Both the position numbers and the translations under genes were made by a program. Shown here one piece after another: positions 5,612 through 5,718 of a stretch of 5,718 bases of DNA (within the stretch, counting starts at the first letter, position 1; every line of letters starts with the position of its first letter). This DNA comes from Ruminococcus sp. (GTDB lineage Bacteria; Bacillota_A; Clostridia; Oscillospirales; Acutalibacteraceae): contig JAFUPE010000047.1 in NCBI GenBank assembly GCA_017481395.1, positions 1 to 5,718 of the forward strand, read 5' to 3'. Under the pieces are notes generated by a model. It was not told where the DNA came from. It did not search any database and saw only the letters and a list, made by a program, of their open reading frames with translations.

Positions 5612-5718
5612 GAAGCACATCTCCTACAGAAAGTATTCTTGAAATTCTGCCCGGTGTAATAGGGTTTGACAGAAAAGCTACAGCAGAAAATGCATTGGTG
5701 CCCAGTATATCTTTAGCA
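5604..5718 (-). CDS. spoIIIAA: Stage III sporulation protein AA (SpoIIIAA), C-terminal end only
   Basis: SpoIIIAA is the mother-cell ATPase of the channel, related to the type II and IV secretion ATPases. Only about the last 37 residues and the TAA stop (5604-5606) lie in the window, so the Walker motifs are not visible. The end, FSAVAFLSNPITPGRISRI, resembles the remembered C-terminal block of SpoIIIAA (F..I.VLSNR.GPGTIE.I), followed by LSVGDVLRD. The stronger evidence is position, directly upstream of spoIIIAB with an 8-nt overlap, as in every spoIIIA operon. The protein is otherwise about 300 residues. The operon promoter, expected to be sigma-E dependent, would lie before this gene outside the window. 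Confidence 0.88.
   Translation of the reverse strand, partial: AKDILGTNAFSAVAFLSNPITPGRISRILSVGDVLRD
5621..5625 (-). promoter_or_regulatory. Ribosome binding site that sets the spoIIIAB start
   Basis: AGGAG read on the minus strand lies with no gap before the ATG at 5618-5620 and 9 nt before the GTG at 5609-5611. Bacterial initiation needs several bases of spacing, so the site supports GTG. It lies within the last codons of spoIIIAA. Confidence 0.65.

Overview
The window comes from an A+T-rich, endospore-forming Gram-positive bacterium. Its right two-thirds is a nearly complete spoIIIA operon, the engulfment-stage mother-cell half of the 'feeding tube' channel, found only in endospore-forming Firmicutes. 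Strong AGGAGG-type ribosome sites and canonical sigma-A promoters fit this. Together with formate-tetrahydrofolate ligase and the very compact SpoIIIA ring proteins, the picture suggests Clostridia rather than Bacilli. The lineage within Clostridia is inference; no 16S or other marker is present.

Layout from left to right. (1) Positions 1-486, minus strand: the first 162 residues of formate-tetrahydrofolate ligase (Fhs), running off the left edge. (2) Positions 487-707: a divergent promoter region. It holds a leftward promoter for fhs whose spacer and -35 are covered by a perfect 8-5-8 bp dyad (541-561), and a near-consensus rightward promoter (656-684) for the next gene. (3) Positions 708-1880, plus strand: a stand-alone SEDS-family peptidoglycan glycosyltransferase, closest by motif to RodA. 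(4) Positions 1881-1923: a short convergent gap almost filled by one terminator hairpin serving both strands. (5) Positions 1924-5718, minus strand: spoIIIAH, AG, AF, AE, AD, AC, AB and the 3' end of spoIIIAA, so transcription runs AA to AH from right to left.

The spoIIIA genes are packed with overlaps or gaps of at most 12 nt, and most ribosome sites lie inside the preceding gene, so they look like one translationally coupled unit. By family knowledge, SpoIIIAA is the secretion-type ATPase. SpoIIIAB resembles a type II secretion platform component, and AC, AD and AE are polytopic membrane proteins. AF, AG and AH carry ring-building domains in the intermembrane space, and SpoIIIAH meets forespore SpoIIQ. 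The operon's own promoter lies outside the window, beyond the right edge.

The points most worth a second look are the dyad over the fhs promoter and a SpoIIIAG that seems to lack most of the insertion forming the beta-triangle ring in Bacillus. Several starts also differ from the longest open frame: GTG for spoIIIAB, an internal ATG for spoIIIAC, TTG for spoIIIAD, and an unresolved start for the SEDS gene. I found no mobile element, CRISPR array, tRNA or rRNA, and no new system; most of the window is a well-known locus in a compact form.
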